Below, piece after piece: positions 37,401-45,360 of a DNA stretch of 61,931 bases; the stretch's first letter is position 1; every line of letters begins with the position of its first letter. The notes under the pieces were generated by a model, which did no database searches, was not told the DNA's origin, and saw nothing but the letters and a program-made list of their open reading frames with translations. The translations under genes and the position numbers were made by a program. The stretch comes from Anaerolineales bacterium (GTDB taxonomy: Bacteria; Chloroflexota; Anaerolineae; Anaerolineales; UBA4823), in the NCBI GenBank assembly GCA_020060465.1, contig JAGVAD010000032.1:1-61931 (forward strand). The letters are read 5' to 3'.

Positions 37401-38051
37401 GATGGTTCTGTGTATGTGGCGGATACCTGGAATCATCGCGTGCAGAAATTCACTGCAGATGGCAAATTCTTAACCACCTGGGGTTACTTTGGCCAGGCGG
37501 AGCAGCCAGAAGCTTTCTGGGGGCCGCGAGATGTGGCTGTGGATGCTAAGGGTCGGGTGTTTGTGACCGATACGGGCAACAAGCGAGTGGTTGTTTTTGA
37601 TAGCGATGGACGTTATATCACCCAATTTGGCGGCGGCGGATTTGGCCCCGGCCAACTGGATGAACCGGTCGGCCTGGCGATTGATCAGGAGGGATTAATT
37701 TATGTCGCCGATACCTGGAATCAGCGCATCCAGGTCTTTCAAGAAAGCGAAGAAAACTTGTTCACGCCGTTCCGCTCCTGGGAGTTGCAGGCCTGGTATG
37801 GTCAGTCTTTAGATAATAAACCGTACCTTGCTGTTGATCCGCGCGGCTTTGTATTCGCTGCCGACCCAGAAGGTTATCGCGTGATGCAATTCACCCTCAC
37901 CGGAGAGGCAGTGCGCTCTTGGGGAGATTATGGCGTAGGCAACGACTCCTTTGGACTACCCGCCTCGGCGGCTGTCGCCCCGGATGGTAGTGTGTGGGTG
38001 GTTGACGCCGGGAACAGCCGGCTGATGCTGTTCATTCTTCCGCAAGAGTAA
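34479..38051 (+). CDS. TIGR03663/GT-C-type membrane protein fused to NHL repeats
   Basis: This 1190-residue protein has a multi-helix membrane part (about 25-690) resembling the TIGR03663/Agl23 flippase-associated family, with the GT-C-like acidic motif VMSHDENSHVYYSWRFA in the first loop and HFTAKETSFIY. A hydrophilic insert around 455-550 splits the helices. From about residue 860 to the end come five to six NHL six-bladed-propeller repeats (LYVVDSDNHRIQHLSPTGE, VYVADTWNHRVQKF, VFVTDTGNKRVVVF, IYVADTWNQRIQVF). It may transfer sugars from a lipid carrier, with the extracellular propeller binding the acceptor. Terminates at a shared hairpin. Confidence 0.88.
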   Translation: MQATVEKRSHWLDRPLFPSPHISMEAVLYTIILILAIFSRFYILGARVMSHDENSHVYYSWRFAQGQGFAHDPLMHGPLQFHLLALSYFMFGDNDFTARIPAALFSVAAVGFLWYYRRYLGRTGALVGAVMMLISPYMLYYGRYARNEAFIELFGVVMIWAILRYLESGLPRYLYWLTLATVLHFTAKETSFIYTAQAMLFLGLYFIYRVSQARWPHTEDRKRFLIALLAAMLFLAALVGYLIVDRLFNQPPLPPAATGQETPLQPFSAPSPVVAVFLTLTALASISGLFFLARGYTLEKLRADRALSMVILLGTLVLPQLAAFPIRWVGWKVPTNASEVMALTMTDIFHVAVFLTPLALLSILIGLLWNSKQWLINAAIWYGVFTVFYTSMFTNGAGFFTGMIGSLGYWLEQQGVQRGNQPWYYYGLIQVPVYEYLAALGTWLAFGYAALDAVKARLKLAQNEVAEPLTDALAVDAKSQTDETFSVDVSATEYAASLSAENDQPDRGYTIVADYSPADDESAWLAASENDAEILQPGAPEDAPVFPLLGFWAVTSLIAYTIAGEKMPWLTVHIALPAILCAAWSFGRLIDSINWSLLRQQKGWLVILLIPVFLLSMFASLGSLLGPNPPFQGQELSQLQATSQFMTSFLFALAAGVGLFYSVRDWEADQFIRIITLSVVTLLGFLTARTAIQANYYNYDQANELLVYAHSAPGVKTALKQIEEISERTTDGLAIKVAYDNETSYPYWWYLRNYPNAQYYGSTPSRSLREAPVILVGDANFGKIEPVVANLYDRFDYIRLWWPNQDYYDLTWERIRNAFTDATMRQALFQIWLNRDYTEYGKALGRDFSLPNWSPSARMRLYIRKDIASKLWNYGSAPAPEIGLADPFEGRHITLNAERILGAPGSEPGQFQHPRDIAIAVDGSLYVVDSDNHRIQHLSPTGETLQVWGSFGDVTSGSAPGGMFNQPWGIGLGPDGSVYVADTWNHRVQKFTADGKFLTTWGYFGQAEQPEAFWGPRDVAVDAKGRVFVTDTGNKRVVVFDSDGRYITQFGGGGFGPGQLDEPVGLAIDQEGLIYVADTWNQRIQVFQESEENLFTPFRSWELQAWYGQSLDNKPYLAVDPRGFVFAADPEGYRVMQFTLTGEAVRSWGDYGVGNDSFGLPASAAVAPDGSVWVVDAGNSRLMLFILPQE

Positions 38052-38063
38052 AATAAATAATTG

Positions 38064-38103
38064 CCAGGGGATGCACTGGAACCAAATATGCTGCATCCCC
38101 TGG
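38064..38103. terminator. bidirectional terminator between convergent genes
   Basis: A perfect 12-bp stem (CCAGGGGATGCA with TGCATCCCCTGG) with a 16-base loop sits between two convergent genes. A-rich sequence lies on its left and AAAGTTCTAT on its right, fitting termination from both sides. Confidence 0.75.
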
Positions 38104-38112
38104 AAAGTTCTA

Positions 38113-38997
38113 TCAGGCGGCGAGCAACTTCATGCGACGGCGCATGATCATACCCTCTGCCCAAAGAAAAATCAAAGCTGCCCAGATCAGGCTGAAGCCG
38201 ATCAGGCGCGCCTGGGTGAAGGGTTCGTGATAAACCAACACGCCGATCAAAAATTGGCAGGTGGGCGCAATATACTGGAGCAGGCCCATTAAAGAGAGCG
38301 GGATGCTGCGCACCGCTGCGCCGAAAAGCAGCAAGGGCAGGACAGTAACGATCGCCGTCCCGGCTAAGAGCAGGTTAATCAGCAAGGTGGTATGCCCCAT
38401 AGAGCCGACCCCTTGTTGTTCGGCGAACAAGAGAAATAGCAAAGCGGGTATGAACAAGAGGGCTGTCTCAAGGGTCAGCCCGTGCAGCGAGTTCAGCGAC
38501 GCCACTTTTTTTACCAGACCATACAAACCAAAGCTGAACGCCAGCACCAGTGCAATCCAGGGCAACTGACCATAGCTGATGGTCATATACGCCACACCTA
38601 GCGCAGCCAGACCAATTGGCACCCACTGGATGGGGCGCAGCCGCTCTCGCAGAAAGACGACGCCCAGCAGGACGTTCACCAACGGATTAATGAAATAGCC
38701 CAGACTGCTTTCGACAATATATCCTGCATTGACCGCCCAAACATACGTGCCCCAATTGACGGCTAACAGAAGAGCGGCGGCTGTATAGACCAGCAAGGTC
38801 TTTTTGTGGATGGCTGCAGCGCGAAAATTCCCCCACTCTTGACGCAATGCGAGAATGCCAAGCAGCAAGACAAACGACCATACAATGCGATGACCCAGGA
38901 TCTGCAGCGCCGGCGTTGACTGAATGAGCTTGAAATAGATCGGAATCATCCCCCATAGCAAGTAAGCCAAGATTCCATATAATACTCCCTTATTCAT
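38113..38997 (-). CDS. rarD: EamA-family transporter RarD
   Basis: This 294-residue, ten-helix drug/metabolite-transporter-superfamily protein of the RarD type starts GVLYGILAYLLWGMIPIYFKLI. It has HRIVWSFVLL, NWGTYVWAVNAGYIVESSLGYFINPLVNVLLGVVFLRERLRP and a late LQYIAPTCQFLIGVLVYHEPF, all RarD hallmarks. RarD was named for chloramphenicol resistance, but its substrate is not settled. It stands alone. Confidence 0.95.
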   Translation of the reverse strand: MNKGVLYGILAYLLWGMIPIYFKLIQSTPALQILGHRIVWSFVLLLGILALRQEWGNFRAAAIHKKTLLVYTAAALLLAVNWGTYVWAVNAGYIVESSLGYFINPLVNVLLGVVFLRERLRPIQWVPIGLAALGVAYMTISYGQLPWIALVLAFSFGLYGLVKKVASLNSLHGLTLETALLFIPALLFLLFAEQQGVGSMGHTTLLINLLLAGTAIVTVLPLLLFGAAVRSIPLSLMGLLQYIAPTCQFLIGVLVYHEPFTQARLIGFSLIWAALIFLWAEGMIMRRRMKLLAA

Positions 38998-39059
38998 TCC
39001 GTAGTTTCCTCAGACATTGGTGGAGATTGACAATAAGCTATAATCATACCACCAAAAAA

Positions 39060-39088
39060 GGCGAGGCGCTGTTTCCAGCCGCCTCGCC
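39060..39088 (-). terminator. intrinsic terminator after the small membrane protein gene
   Basis: Read on the minus strand, GGCGAGGCG pairs with CGCCTCGCC and is followed by six Ts. It ends the leftward transcript carrying the genes at 39132-39933. Confidence 0.8.
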
Positions 39089-39131
39089 AAATCCTAACTT
39101 GCGTCTCAGCCTGGGTTTATCCGTTTGGTTG

Positions 39132-39362
39132 CTAGAACAGACCACGAAAAATGAGCAGGAAACCGATGATAAATAGCGGCACGCCGACAATTGCGCCGAT
39201 CACCGTCAGGCTGAGCAAGACGCCCACGATCATTAAAATCAACCCCAGGATGACTGCGACTACCCGACCGGTCAGTTGCAGAATAATTTCCACCAGACGC
39301 CAAACAGCCCAGAACGGCCATAGAAACCAGGGTACCTTCTTGCTGCGATTTTCGGCAGACAT
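39132..39362 (-). CDS. small two-helix membrane protein
   Basis: This 76-residue protein is mostly two hydrophobic helices (about 18-50 and 52-74) after a short basic N terminus, with the aromatic segment VPWFLWPFWAVWRLVE. A strong GAGGAGG ribosome site lies just upstream and a terminator just after, which support a real gene. No function is known to me. Confidence 0.75.
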   Translation of the reverse strand: MSAENRSKKVPWFLWPFWAVWRLVEIILQLTGRVVAVILGLILMIVGVLLSLTVIGAIVGVPLFIIGFLLIFRGLF

Positions 39363-39456
39363 GTGAACCTCCTCGTTAATTCCAACGAAAAAATTTGCTC
39401 AATCACTTACGTTTACGCAATCGCTGGAAAAAAGTTGCAGGTCAGCCTGGTTGGCG

Positions 39457-39933
39457 TCAACTGTGTTCGCGCTTGATCTCCTCGTACACCTCAACCGGCA
39501 GACCTTTCGCTCCTTCCAGGTTGGCGTAGAGCAGGTTGGCGTTTTTCAGCTTGGCGCGCCAGAAATTGGCGCGCACCAACACCGCGCCGCGCAGATTGGC
39601 GCTGCGCAGGTCAGCTTCGCGTAAGTCGGCGTCGGTCAGATCTGCCGCTCGCAGGTCCGCGCCGACCAGGCTGGCGCCGCGCAGACTCGCGCCTTGCAGG
39701 TTCGCCTCGCTGAAATCGGCGTAATCCAGGCTGGCGCTGTCCATATTTGCCCGCGATAAATCGCACTGGGTGAGGTTGGCGGCATTGAGACGCGCCAGCG
39801 ACAAATTGGCTTCCGATAAGCAGAGGTTGCGCAAATCCACGGAAGCCAGATCAACGCCGCGCAGAGCCAGGCCGCGGCCGGAGTTCATGGCGATTAAATA
39901 GATGATCTGTTCACGGGTGAGGTCCGCCATCAT
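39457..39933 (-). CDS. pentapeptide-repeat protein
   Basis: This 158-residue protein has about 20 A(D/N)LXX pentapeptide repeats from residue 25 to 140 (LSEANLSLARLNAANLTQ, ADLTDADLREADLRSANL), which fold as a right-handed quadrilateral helix. Such proteins can mimic DNA, for example the gyrase protectors, but most have unknown roles. An AGGAGC site lies upstream of a Met-Met start. It probably shares a transcript with the Nudix and aldolase genes. Confidence 0.9.
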   Translation of the reverse strand: MMADLTREQIIYLIAMNSGRGLALRGVDLASVDLRNLCLSEANLSLARLNAANLTQCDLSRANMDSASLDYADFSEANLQGASLRGASLVGADLRAADLTDADLREADLRSANLRGAVLVRANFWRAKLKNANLLYANLEGAKGLPVEVYEEIKREHS

Positions 39934-39986
39934 GTTGCTCCTGCTTCAAATCCAACGTAAGGCCTCTGGTTTGCGCCGCTTTGAAA

Positions 39987-40517
39987 TCACGGCTGCTGAT
40001 TTGGGGCTGGAGTGAAAAATCGTATCTGAAGCTTCCCGGTTGCATCGTAAGCATAATGCGCCGAAAAAGGCGCATCGGTGGGCGATGCAGCCAGCGCCCG
40101 AGGCAGCAAAACCTGGAGGTCTTCGACCAGGGGCAAGGTTGCCAGATCCTGGCGGCGCACCCATTCCAGCTCACCTTCAGCGGAGGGGGTCGCCTCTCCG
40201 AATGGACATTCGCCGCGCAGGACGAACACCACCACACCGTTCTCTTGTGCGGCGTCAATGGTGATGACGCCGCACAAGCGTAAATCTGGGACAATCAGGC
40301 CGGTTTCTTCATAAAGCTCGCGGTGGGCGGCGCTCAGGATGTCCTCGCCGCGCTCGACATGCCCGCCAATGCCGTTATAGCGCCCTGCCCACAGGCGTTT
40401 GTGCGCTGCGCCTTTGAGCAGCAGCACGCGTTCGCCGCGCGTCAGAAAAATCAGCGTACGGGGGACCAACGCGTATCGGTCGGTAAGCGTTCCTTGATCG
40501 GAGGCGGGCGTCATCAT
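39987..40517 (-). CDS. Nudix hydrolase
   Basis: This 176-residue protein has a full Nudix box, GGHVERGEDILSAAHRELYE followed by ETGL, at about residues 52-75. It hydrolyses a nucleoside diphosphate linked to another moiety. The upstream block RTLIFLTRGERVLLLKGAAHKRLWAGRYNGIGG matches 8-oxo-dGTPase-type members, so housecleaning of oxidised nucleotides is plausible but unproven. It starts 18 bases after the aldolase stop. Confidence 0.9.
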   Translation of the reverse strand: MMTPASDQGTLTDRYALVPRTLIFLTRGERVLLLKGAAHKRLWAGRYNGIGGHVERGEDILSAAHRELYEETGLIVPDLRLCGVITIDAAQENGVVVFVLRGECPFGEATPSAEGELEWVRRQDLATLPLVEDLQVLLPRALAASPTDAPFSAHYAYDATGKLQIRFFTPAPNQQP

Positions 40518-40535
40518 ACCCCTGCGGCTATGAGG

Positions 40536-41957
40536 TTAATCAGCCAGATCAGACACATCCTCCTCGGCTGCTGCTTCGCCTAGATAATATTTGAGACTGG
40601 GTTTGACAGCGACCGGTCGGATCGTTTGCTCGATATATTTGCGGGAGTCAGCCAATCCAAGCAGTTGGAACAACTTGCTGAACTGCTCTTCCCAGGCTTT
40701 GCCAATTTCGGCTTTCTTTTCCGCCGGCAGGTTCCAGGTATCTTTCTTGAAGGGGCCAATGGCGTTCTTGCGCGTTTTGTAATAGAACTGCTCATCGGTC
40801 ATACCCGGTTTACGTTCGGAAGCGTTCTTCTCCTCCAGATAAGCGTACATCCTGGCGCGCAATTCCTGCGGCAGGCGGTCGAAGAGCATATTCTGGAAAT
40901 TGGTCGCCAGATGCACTTCCACAGCTTCTGATTCGACGAATTTACCGAAGGCGTCTTCCGGCAACGTGGAAGCGCCATGCTGCACCGCGCCGCCCAGCCC
41001 ATAATCCTTGCGGGCAACCCGGCTGAGTCGCAGCAGGGTGTCGAAATCTACATTCACTTTGGCAATCGAACCGTCGGGCAGAACGACGCCGCCGTGGGAA
41101 GTGCCGGTCTGGATGCTGATTTTGCTGATGCCGCAGGCGTCCGGCGCGAGCTTGCTCAGCGCTTCAACATAGCCATCCATATAGGCGCGCAGCTCCTCCT
41201 CGGTGGAATTGTGGCCCCCGACCTCGCCGATCTCGCCGCCAACGGAGATGAAACATCCCTTTGGCTCCAGCGAACGGATGAAGGCGGTGAACATGGCCGA
41301 GAGGCTGGTGTTTAGATATTGTTGCTCTGGAATGCTGCTTTTGCTCAGATCAACCAATGTAGAGGTGTCAATATCTATATTGTAAAAACCTGCCCCAATG
41401 GCTTCCACGATCAAATCTTTGACCGCTTGGATTTCCGCTTCAGGATCTGCGGCGTAACGTTTGGCGGATACCTGGAAATGATCGCCCTGAATGAATACTG
41501 GGCCGGTGTACCCTTCGGCGATGGCTGCTGCCAGGACGCTGGTGACGTATTCCGCCGGGCGTTGGTCGGTGTAGCCCATTTCAGAGCGGGCGATCTCGAA
41601 GATCACGGCAGCCGCGTTGATCGGCAGGGCGGCGCGGAAGACAGCGCGAGCAGCGTCAAAAGACAGAGCGCGCAGATTGATAGCCGGGACGGTGAAGTTC
41701 GTCGGAACTTCTCCGCGCCCGCGCGCCAGGTAAAGATCGTTGATGGAAGCCGGATAAATTCCCGCTTCCAGGGCGATCAACCGCGTTAGATAGCGCGCCA
41801 CCCCCTGACGTGCGCCGCTCTCCAGCGCCGAAACCTGCGCCAGTTTATGGATCGTGGTGCGTAATTTCCTTGGGTCTCGAATTTCAGCTTTACCGTCTGT
41901 CAGCGCAACACTATTCTCTAGCAACATCAAGACATCTTGCATTTCCTGGATATTCAT
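40536..41957 (-). CDS. class II fructose-bisphosphate aldolase-family protein
   Basis: This 473-residue zinc-type aldolase is longer than the usual 285-360. Zinc-ligand regions are visible as FIQGDHFQVS, GGEIGEVGGHNS and GGAVQHGAST, with SIQTGTSHGGVVLPDG as the phosphate and substrate loop. About 85 extra residues precede the barrel (VALTDGKAEIRDP...LALEAGIYP), and a C-terminal extension (EERKPG-like helices and acidic end) follows. It cleaves fructose- or tagatose-1,6-bisphosphate to triose phosphates. AAGGAG precedes the ATG. It leads the leftward aldolase-Nudix-pentapeptide group. Confidence 0.88.
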   Translation of the reverse strand: MNIQEMQDVLMLLENSVALTDGKAEIRDPRKLRTTIHKLAQVSALESGARQGVARYLTRLIALEAGIYPASINDLYLARGRGEVPTNFTVPAINLRALSFDAARAVFRAALPINAAAVIFEIARSEMGYTDQRPAEYVTSVLAAAIAEGYTGPVFIQGDHFQVSAKRYAADPEAEIQAVKDLIVEAIGAGFYNIDIDTSTLVDLSKSSIPEQQYLNTSLSAMFTAFIRSLEPKGCFISVGGEIGEVGGHNSTEEELRAYMDGYVEALSKLAPDACGISKISIQTGTSHGGVVLPDGSIAKVNVDFDTLLRLSRVARKDYGLGGAVQHGASTLPEDAFGKFVESEAVEVHLATNFQNMLFDRLPQELRARMYAYLEEKNASERKPGMTDEQFYYKTRKNAIGPFKKDTWNLPAEKKAEIGKAWEEQFSKLFQLLGLADSRKYIEQTIRPVAVKPSLKYYLGEAAAEEDVSDLAD

Positions 41958-42077
41958 GAGAGGGACTCCTTAATGTTTTGGGATTAATAATGGCGGCAGT
42001 ATGAACATCGTGCAGTAGCTAAAAAATTATAACACTCGACAACCAAATTACCTCTTCTGCGTATATAATTTGAGAGG

Positions 42078-42106
42078 TTGTAAAACGCATTAACCAGGGC
42101 TATAAT
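42078..42106 (+). promoter_or_regulatory. sigma70-type promoter for the SPFH operon
   Basis: TTGTAA (42078-42083), a 17-base spacer and a perfect TATAAT (42101-42106) lie about 60 bases before the ATG at 42166. A second TATAAT at 42064-42069 lies upstream. Confidence 0.65.
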
Positions 42107-42165
42107 CAGTCAGGGAAATAGAACTGGGTGTTCAAGCAAGTGCCGATTCTGAGAAGGAGTTTGCA

Positions 42166-42699
42166 ATGAGTGATCAAATATTTGGAAAAATCGCCTCGGA
42201 TATGGATCCGTTCAAGAAAATTTTGAGCTATATCCCCGGTTTTAAGGGATATGTGGAACGGCAAAACCGGCGCGATGCAGACAAACTGCTGCGAGAGACA
42301 ATTGCCGAGCGTTTTGAACAACAATGGGGTCGGATATCCGCTATCCAGCGCGAATTTATCAGCTCCGGAGATATTGCTTATGTGGATGATCTGGAGGCAG
42401 CAGCCATCAAGTTGCGCACGTTTGCCGACCGTGTGCGCCGAGCGACGCGCGGCTATTCCGGCTTATTCGATGCAGTAAAGATTAATGAGCAAGAGCTGAC
42501 GCAGTTATACGCTTATGATGCGACGATGTTGGGCCTGGCCGATGAAGTGGGGCGGGCGGTGGACAACGTCGAAGCCTCGGTGGGCGGCGATGGATTGCCG
42601 GCCGCATTGCGCAATTTGAGAAACATCTCGCAGCAGTGCATTGATGTATTCGATCGGCGAGAAGAAGTGTTCTTGGGGTCTGGACAATCGCAATCCTGA
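42166..42699 (+). CDS. unknown helical protein, partner of SPFH gene
   Basis: This 177-residue soluble, largely helical protein opens with IFGKIASDMDPFKKILSYIPGFKGYVERQNRRDADKLLRE-type sequence and has charged helices throughout (AAAIKLRTFADRVRRATRGYSGLF). It has no signal peptide, membrane helix or known motif. The ribosome site AGAAGGAG is strong. It lies 91 bases upstream of the SPFH/HTH gene, same strand, behind a shared promoter, so the two products probably act together. I do not recognise the family. Confidence 0.7.
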   Translation: MSDQIFGKIASDMDPFKKILSYIPGFKGYVERQNRRDADKLLRETIAERFEQQWGRISAIQREFISSGDIAYVDDLEAAAIKLRTFADRVRRATRGYSGLFDAVKINEQELTQLYAYDATMLGLADEVGRAVDNVEASVGGDGLPAALRNLRNISQQCIDVFDRREEVFLGSGQSQS

Positions 42700-42790
42700 G
42701 AGAGAAATTGCTGGTTTGGGGTTTGATGCTGGGCGCGAAGCGCACCATGAATTTGATCTTTGACAGTGAAAGGAAACAGGAGTATAAGCA

Positions 42791-43867
42791 ATGACCCGTA
42801 TCATTGATTTAATCGAATATCCGAATGAAATGCGCGATGAGATTGTGCATCGCTTCCCTGAAGTGGGGCAGGGTTCCTATCGCATCGGCTCGCAACTGGT
42901 GGTGCGCGAATCGCAAACGGCAGTCTTCTTCCGCGATGGCAACGCCCTGGATGTCTTTGGTCCTGGCCGTCATACCATTACCACCTATAACATCCCACTG
43001 CTGGTTGATCTGATCGGTAAACTGTTCAATGAGCGCACGCCGTTCCCGGCGGAGGTGTACTTTGTCTCCATGCGCGAGTTCGCCGACCGTAAATGGGGCA
43101 CGCCGCAGCCGATCATTGTGCGCAACCCGAACATGGGCCTGGGGGTAGCCTTGTTGCAGGGCTTTGGCACTTACAGCTTCCAGGTGAAAGACCCTCAACA
43201 ACTGGTCACTCAACTGGTCGGCCAGCAGGGCGTTTACCGCACCACAGATATTGAGAGCCGTTTGCGCTCGATGTTGCTCTCTAAGCTGCAAGACTTGCTG
43301 GGCGAGACCGCAGCCAAGCATAGTGTGCCGGAACTGATCGGTCTGACCGAAGAGCTGGGCGCCGGGGTGCGCGCCAAGGCGCAGGATGATTTCCTGGCGT
43401 TGGGTTTGACGCTTAAGTCGTTCTATATTGAGAACTTGAAGCCCTCCACCAAATCGGCGGAGGAGCTGCGGGCGATGGGTATGCTGGACATGCAGACCTA
43501 CACGCAGTTGCAGGCAGCAGACGCGCTACGCGACGCTGCGCAAAACCCCAGCGGCGGGGCTGGCCTGACCGCCGGCATTGGCGCGGGTATGGGCATTGGC
43601 AATGTGTTGGGCGGCGCATTGCAGGGCATGACCGGACAGCAGCAACAGGGCGGCGCAGCCGCCGGCGCCGGTTCGACGTCATCCGGGCCAAGCACGCCTC
43701 CCGGCGGATTCCCGTCGGTGATGACCCCGGCGGAGGCTGCACAATATTTGCGCGTTTCCGAAGAGGATGTGATCGCGGCCATTACCTCCGGTGAGTTGAA
43801 GGCGAAGAAGATCGGCAACGCCTACCGCATCAGCAAAGAGGCGCTGGACGCCTTCCTGGCCGGGTGA
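42791..43867 (+). CDS. SPFH (band-7) domain protein with C-terminal excisionase-type HTH
   Basis: In this 358-residue protein, residues about 30-215 form an SPFH domain of the virion-core/YdjI type (QLVVRESQTAVFFRDGNALDVFGPGRHTITTYNIP, VYFVSMREFADRKWGTPQPI). Then comes a short helical linker, a Gly/Ala/Gln-rich stretch at about 245-305, and from about 308 a helix-turn-helix of the excisionase/MerR-like class (TPAEAAQYLRVSEEDVIAAI ... IGNAYRISKEALDAFL). No membrane helix is seen. Family members form membrane- or polymer-associated scaffolds, and the HTH may bind DNA or protein. It follows the helical partner gene and is closed by a strong terminator. Confidence 0.88.
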   Translation: MTRIIDLIEYPNEMRDEIVHRFPEVGQGSYRIGSQLVVRESQTAVFFRDGNALDVFGPGRHTITTYNIPLLVDLIGKLFNERTPFPAEVYFVSMREFADRKWGTPQPIIVRNPNMGLGVALLQGFGTYSFQVKDPQQLVTQLVGQQGVYRTTDIESRLRSMLLSKLQDLLGETAAKHSVPELIGLTEELGAGVRAKAQDDFLALGLTLKSFYIENLKPSTKSAEELRAMGMLDMQTYTQLQAADALRDAAQNPSGGAGLTAGIGAGMGIGNVLGGALQGMTGQQQQGGAAAGAGSTSSGPSTPPGGFPSVMTPAEAAQYLRVSEEDVIAAITSGELKAKKIGNAYRISKEALDAFLAG

Positions 43868-43887
43868 TGGATCAGGGCTGAGAACAA

Positions 43888-43922
43888 GAGCTGCCTAAAA
43901 AGCTTGCTTTTTAGGCAGCTCT
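43888..43922 (+). terminator. intrinsic terminator of the SPFH operon
   Basis: A 15-bp stem, GAGCTGCCTAAAAAG with CTTTTTAGGCAGCTC, has a short loop and is followed by TTTC. It is one of the strongest hairpins in the window. Confidence 0.85.
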
Positions 43923-44136
43923 TTCACTTTAAATTTCGGGTATCCAAGCTTCTTGCTATTTTCTGAACGGATCCTCTCCCTCGCGCTAACCAAACGCTAA
44001 TACAAATGATAATAAATTTCTAACAAATGTTTGGTATAGATAGCGACTGAATCGCCAGGTGTGGTTGGATGCGTCTGGCAAAAAAACCTCAAAACAAACC
44101 ATCTCATCTCAATGCAAAAAATTGGAGGAGTAGACC
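43923..44136 (+). promoter_or_regulatory. A+T-rich leader of the NEW3/ABC operon
   Basis: This noncoding stretch has a TATAGAT near 44035 that could be a -10 and a GGAGGAG ribosome site just before the ATG at 44137. No convincing -35 or riboswitch is seen. Confidence 0.35.
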
Positions 44137-45324
44137 ATGTATCGCTATAAAGTCTATTCGCTAATTGGCTTGCTTGCGATTTTCGCCCTGGTATTTGCCA
44201 TGCCGGCGGCCGCTCAGGAGGGCTCGTCGGCAACCCCTACCCCCACGCCTCAAAGGCTGACCATTTACACCGATTACCCCAGCCAATTGATTGGGTTTGG
44301 CGAGGTGGTAACCGTCCCGCTCAAGCTGCGTTCCGGCGTGGCCCAAAGGGTAAATCTCGAAGTAAAAGATCTTCCTGAAGGTTGGAACGCCACCTTCCGC
44401 GGTGGTTCGCGCATCATTGAAGCGGTATATCTGGATGGCTCGAAAGACGTTTCTGTGGATTTGCGGCTGGAGCCACCCGCCGAGGTGAAAGCCGGTAAAT
44501 ATGAGTTCACCGTGATCGCCAAAGGCGAGAATCAAGCGGCGGAATTTCTGCTGAGCTTTACCATCAAAGAGAAATTGCCACCGCGCCTGTCGCTGAAAGC
44601 GGAAGGCTTACCCACCCAGCGCGGCGAACCTACAGCCACGTTCCGCTTCACCGCCACTTTAAAGAATGAAGGCGGCGAAGACTTGCTGGTGACCCTCACC
44701 GCCGATCAACCCGAAAATACGCGCGTGACCATCGAATCGGCTGGCCAACAAGTGAACGAGCTGCAACTGGCTGCCAATGAGAGCAAGACCTTGACGGTTA
44801 AGGTTGACCCGTTGATCACTTTGCAAGCGGGGAAATATCCGTTCGCCATTCATGCCCGAGCGGGGGATGTGAGCGCAGATCTCACCCTGACCGTGGAAGT
44901 GGTTGGCGAAGGGCGGCTGTCAATCTCTGCGCCCGATGGTCGGCTCTCTGGCGAGGCGGTAGCCGGTAAAGAAACGCCGTTGAAGATCGTGCTTCAGAAT
45001 AACGGCACTGCGCCATTGAGCGGTGTGGAATTGTCTTCCAGCGAACCCTCCGGTTGGTCGGTGACTTTCGATCAGAAGAAAATCGCCGAAATTCCCGCCG
45101 GCGGCAAGGTGGAAGTGACAGCCAATATTAAGCCGGACGAAAAAGCCGTGGCAGGCGATTATGTTCTCACGATCAACGCTCGCCCGCTGGACAGCAAACA
45201 AGAATCGGCTGAGTTCCGTATCACGGTAAAGACCTCCACGTTGTGGGGCGTCGCCGGGATCGGGTTGATCGCGATCGCGGTCGGCGCAGTCAGCCTGGCG
45301 GTGTCTCGCTTCGGACGGCGTTAG
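44137..45324 (+). CDS. exported NEW3-domain protein with C-terminal membrane anchor
   Basis: This 395-residue protein has a signal peptide (LIGLLAIFALVFAMPAAAQ, cleavage about residue 27) and three beta-sandwich repeats of the NEW3/COG1470 kind (PLKLRSGVAQRVNLEVKDLPEGW; FRFTATLKNEGGEDLLVTL; LKIVLQNNGTAPLSGVELSSSEPSGW). A C-terminal transmembrane helix (GVAGIGLIAIAVGAVSLAVS) is followed by RFGRR. It is anchored outside the membrane. It heads an operon with an ABC ATPase and permease, so it is likely an accessory or receptor part of that exporter. Confidence 0.85.
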   Translation: MYRYKVYSLIGLLAIFALVFAMPAAAQEGSSATPTPTPQRLTIYTDYPSQLIGFGEVVTVPLKLRSGVAQRVNLEVKDLPEGWNATFRGGSRIIEAVYLDGSKDVSVDLRLEPPAEVKAGKYEFTVIAKGENQAAEFLLSFTIKEKLPPRLSLKAEGLPTQRGEPTATFRFTATLKNEGGEDLLVTLTADQPENTRVTIESAGQQVNELQLAANESKTLTVKVDPLITLQAGKYPFAIHARAGDVSADLTLTVEVVGEGRLSISAPDGRLSGEAVAGKETPLKIVLQNNGTAPLSGVELSSSEPSGWSVTFDQKKIAEIPAGGKVEVTANIKPDEKAVAGDYVLTINARPLDSKQESAEFRITVKTSTLWGVAGIGLIAIAVGAVSLAVSRFGRR

Positions 45325-45360
45325 TTCTTGGCTGCTCCGGCATGGGAAAGGAGGCGAAAT

